A stretch of DNA of 64,000 nucleotides from Sphagnum magellanicum (taxonomy: Eukaryota; Streptophyta; Sphagnopsida; Sphagnales; Sphagnaceae). The DNA lies in contig CM038916.1 in assembly GCA_021904315.1 (NCBI GenBank), positions 6,785,065 to 6,849,064 of the forward strand. The letters are read 5' to 3'. Made by a program: the position numbers and the translations under genes. Shown here piece by piece: positions 61,654 to 64,000 of this stretch (within the stretch, counting starts at the first letter, position 1; every line of letters starts with the position of its first letter). The notes beneath the pieces were generated by a model. That model made no database searches. It was not told the DNA's origin and saw only the letters and a program-made list of their open reading frames with translations.

Positions 61654-61735
61654 TAACTGTGAACACAACTAACTAACTGCACACAACTTACTAACTGGGT
61701 ACAAAACTAATTAACTGCACACAACTTACTAACTG
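61654..61735 (-). promoter_or_regulatory. Cluster of five TAACTG (MYB-core-like) sites
   Basis: TAACTG occurs at 61654, 61674, 61692, 61712 and 61730, spaced 20, 18, 20 and 18 bp, inside a 38-bp direct repeat ('taactgcacacaacttacta' at 61674 and 61712). TAACTG is a known plant MYB-binding core. The cluster lies just upstream of, or in, the beginning of the remorin transcript. Regulation by MYB factors is inferred. Confidence 0.5.
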
Positions 61736-61759
61736 TGTACACAAAAAAGTTTTTGCACA

Positions 61760-63343
61760 GTATTTATTTCTTTCTTTTGGGGGAACCCCCTGTCTCTGTA
61801 TACAGACAGACAAGGGTTTTAGTTTTAGTGTAGTGGGGTAAGGGGTGAGAAATGTTTTTCTCTAATTTAAAAAATTAATTTTCTGTTTTCACTTCCATAT
61901 TGTGCACTTGAATTGGAAGGACTGAAAATGCACTCTTTCTAGCAATCACCTTAATGCAAGGTTCCACAAAACTAGTCATGTTAACTCTTAAACTGGTCAA
62001 AAAATGGGGGAGCTGCTGTGCTTTCAATGATGTCCTCAATCTACGAATGCATCTTACATTCTCAAAGAATTTGAGCAACAAGGGTAAAAGAAAACAATGA
62101 GAAAAGACAAAAAATAAAAACGAATATATGAGCAACCTTGGACCTTAGCTCACACTTTGATTCTCCAAATCACATTAAACTTTTGTTTTTGGTCCAGACC
62201 AATTGATTTTCTTTCCAAAATGGTGCCATGTAAGGTAAATCACAATTTGATTTGTCTTTGTCCTGGACCCTTGTCTAAAGGCCTTGAGACCAATTTAGAG
62301 CTCTTGACCAATAAGAGTACCCAATTTCATTGGACCCTGCTCCTTGGAGCCTTGTATAAAGTGGCACTCAAGTATAAAATGCCGAAAGTCAGAATTTAAT
62401 GCACATGGTTTGAGAGTAAATATAATAATTGTACAGGTAGAAGCGGTGAAAATATATGTAACAGCAGCAAAGGCGCTTAGGCAAAATGAAAGAGGGGATG
62501 AAACTCAGTTGACCACCAAAACTGATGGAAAAACTAGTTTGAGTTTGGGTCCCAGTTATTTCGTTTTCTGTAAAATTTCATTCCCAGTTAAGCATTTGAC
62601 GCCCTATTATGCCGAAACTGGCCATTTTCGCCCGCTAATCGCTTGACTTTATAGACAACTTTATTATCTAACTAGGGCTGTCAAGAAATCGAAAGATCAA
62701 ATAACAGACTAGAAGCCAACTGTTCATTATGAGTTTTTTAAGGTTCTTTCTGGTTGCCTTAGTGGTTTTGGTTGTCTTGGTGTTCAGGTACTTTTTATTA
62801 AAGGCTTTTTTCCTTATGTGGGGGAGGTGGTCATCTGCTGGTTCTGCCCATTCCACTTGTCATGTAGATTGACAGAGATGTGAATGCATTTGTCATGGGA
62901 ATCAATTGTGGGAGGAATAATGTAGCGGGTTGAATTCAACCCAAGAGAAAGCATGTTAGTGGTGTCGTAGCCGATTTGTGGCAGATGATGCCCAGTTTGT
63001 TTTTGGTTTACAATATTATATTTTATTAGTGTTTTAGTGGTGTCCTGATTGTTATGTTGTTTCGTGATTTGTGTTCTCAAGCTTTTATTTGCCTTGTATT
63101 TCTTGTGGATGGGTTCTCTCATCCCTGCCTTTTTATATATACAAGGTTTTGCTTCTTGTTATGTTATGAAACAAGTCAAGTTTTGTTGTCTCTGTCCATA
63201 AGGAAACAAGATTACTTATTGGTGTAAGATTTGGGCATAAAATTTTGACTCATACTTCACCCACTGAGTGAGTGACATTCAAGGTATTCTGGATGGCCAT
63301 GTTCCATAAAATTGCATGCATCTACATGAGAACTTTTACATCC
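61760..63343. other. Intergenic DNA upstream of remorin, nothing recognised
   Basis: The gene-like composition ends near 61.8 kb. No protein, RNA gene or clear repeat is recognised in the following 1.5 kb on either strand. Confidence 0.5.
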
Positions 63344-63366
63344 ATATATATATATATATATATATA
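63344..63366. repeat. Short (AT)n microsatellite
   Basis: About eleven AT units. Confidence 0.9.
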
Positions 63367-63492
63367 GTTTAAAACAATTTGGAGTCATATGTCTTACAAA
63401 TGATACCCCAACAATGAATAAGCCCATATATAAACATTTTTATTGAAGTAGTTTAATTTTGAAATTAAAGGCTGGTTGGTTTCTAGCAGCCG

Positions 63493-63494
<2 letters not shown>

Positions 63495-63572
<78 letters not shown>
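63495..63572. repeat. (AT)39 microsatellite
   Basis: Seventy-eight bases of uninterrupted AT dinucleotides, as given. It can form cruciforms, and its length in the assembly may be unreliable. Confidence 0.95.
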
Positions 63573-63576
<4 letters not shown>

Positions 63577-64000
63577 ATGAAAAAATTCAAAAGGTGCATT
63601 TGAGTTGTGTACAAAATGAATTTGTACTTTTGCCGAAGCATTTTAATTTTGAAAGAAATGTTGTATGGCAACCCCATTTTGAATAACTTAATTATCCCTT
63701 TTCAAAAATTAAAATTAATATGCAAATGAATTGGTAGTACAGATGTAAACATTTTTATAGTATAATAGCACCTCCACCAATACCCTTTATCCTCCAACAA
63801 TATTTCTCACATCCAAGATGGCTTACTAAACTATTTCCCATCAATCACACTTATTATATTGTGCAATGTCTTTTGTAAGCAATACATTTTGTGTACACAT
63901 ATGGACCCAAAGCCAATTTACTACCCCAAATTGACATAAACATGATTGTTCTTCATCCAAAAAATATGTGTAGTACACCAATGGAGATGCTCTAAGAGGA
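63573..64000. other. AT-rich end of window with a possible MITE end
   Basis: No gene. The word tggagatgctctaa near 63980 is the reverse complement of ttagagcatctcca near 746. Such words are found at ends of small plant DNA transposons, but I could not find the partner ends. Confidence 0.35.

Noticed and set aside
60940-61668. 242-codon minus-strand frame 5' of remorin
   Set aside because: Composed of simple-sequence translations (Glu, Ala, Leu, Cys, Val runs) from CAG, GAA and AC repeats. More likely leader than protein, though a short real 5' exon may hide here.

Overview
This is nuclear DNA of a land plant. Three intron-containing genes belong to plant families: a plant intracellular Ras-group LRR protein (PIRL), a CYCT-type cyclin T, and a group 6-like remorin. 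Remorins and PIRLs are plant-specific. The genes sit in GC-richer islands separated by very AT-rich DNA full of decayed transposons. Introns are short (about 70 to 950 bp) and there is about one gene per 20 kb, so the genome is probably not giant. The style of the Ty3, PIF/Harbinger and hAT relics makes me lean towards a seed-free plant (bryophyte, lycophyte or fern), but nothing in the window proves this.

Layout. 1-15.4 kb: AT-rich intergenic DNA with a solo-LTR-like block (4.3-5.1 kb), several decayed tandem repeats and a dead PIF/Harbinger transposase (10.8-12.0 kb, minus). 15.4-21.7 kb: the PIRL gene (minus, five coding exons, 525 aa), with a GC-richer 3' transcribed region and a pyrimidine-rich leader. 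21.7-32.1 kb: AT-rich DNA with a foldback element, a second copy of the LTR-like block, a perfect 109-bp duplication, a second PIF/Harbinger relic of another lineage (30.4-31.35 kb, minus) and a 101-bp tandem array. 32.2-38.2 kb: the cyclin T gene (plus, eight coding exons, 797 aa), followed by about 4 kb of GC-richer DNA without a recognisable protein. 42.7-50.6 kb: a complete, young Ty3-type LTR retrotransposon (minus). 50.6-52.8 kb: a dead hAT-type transposase (plus). 55.7-61.7 kb: the remorin gene (minus, six well-defined exons plus an unresolved 5' exon). 61.8-64 kb: AT-rich DNA with a long (AT)n microsatellite.

The three genes do not form a functional cluster. Cyclin T is the regulatory partner of CDKC kinases in P-TEFb-like transcription elongation complexes. 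Remorins are plasma-membrane nanodomain scaffolds. PIRLs are intracellular LRR proteins related to animal Ras-interacting LRR proteins.

A theme runs through the non-genic DNA: C-to-T (or G-to-A) decay. The retrotransposon has near-identical LTRs (nine differences in 794 bp, all transitions), yet its single gag-pol frame carries five stop codons, each one transition from a sense codon. The older relics show the same kind of stops. I did not find a clearly new biological system. The best leads are a small SH3-like reading frame between primer-binding site and gag, the histidine-rich last exon of cyclin T, five evenly spaced TAACTG sites upstream of the remorin gene, and a GAATTC-rich hairpin at 40.8 kb.
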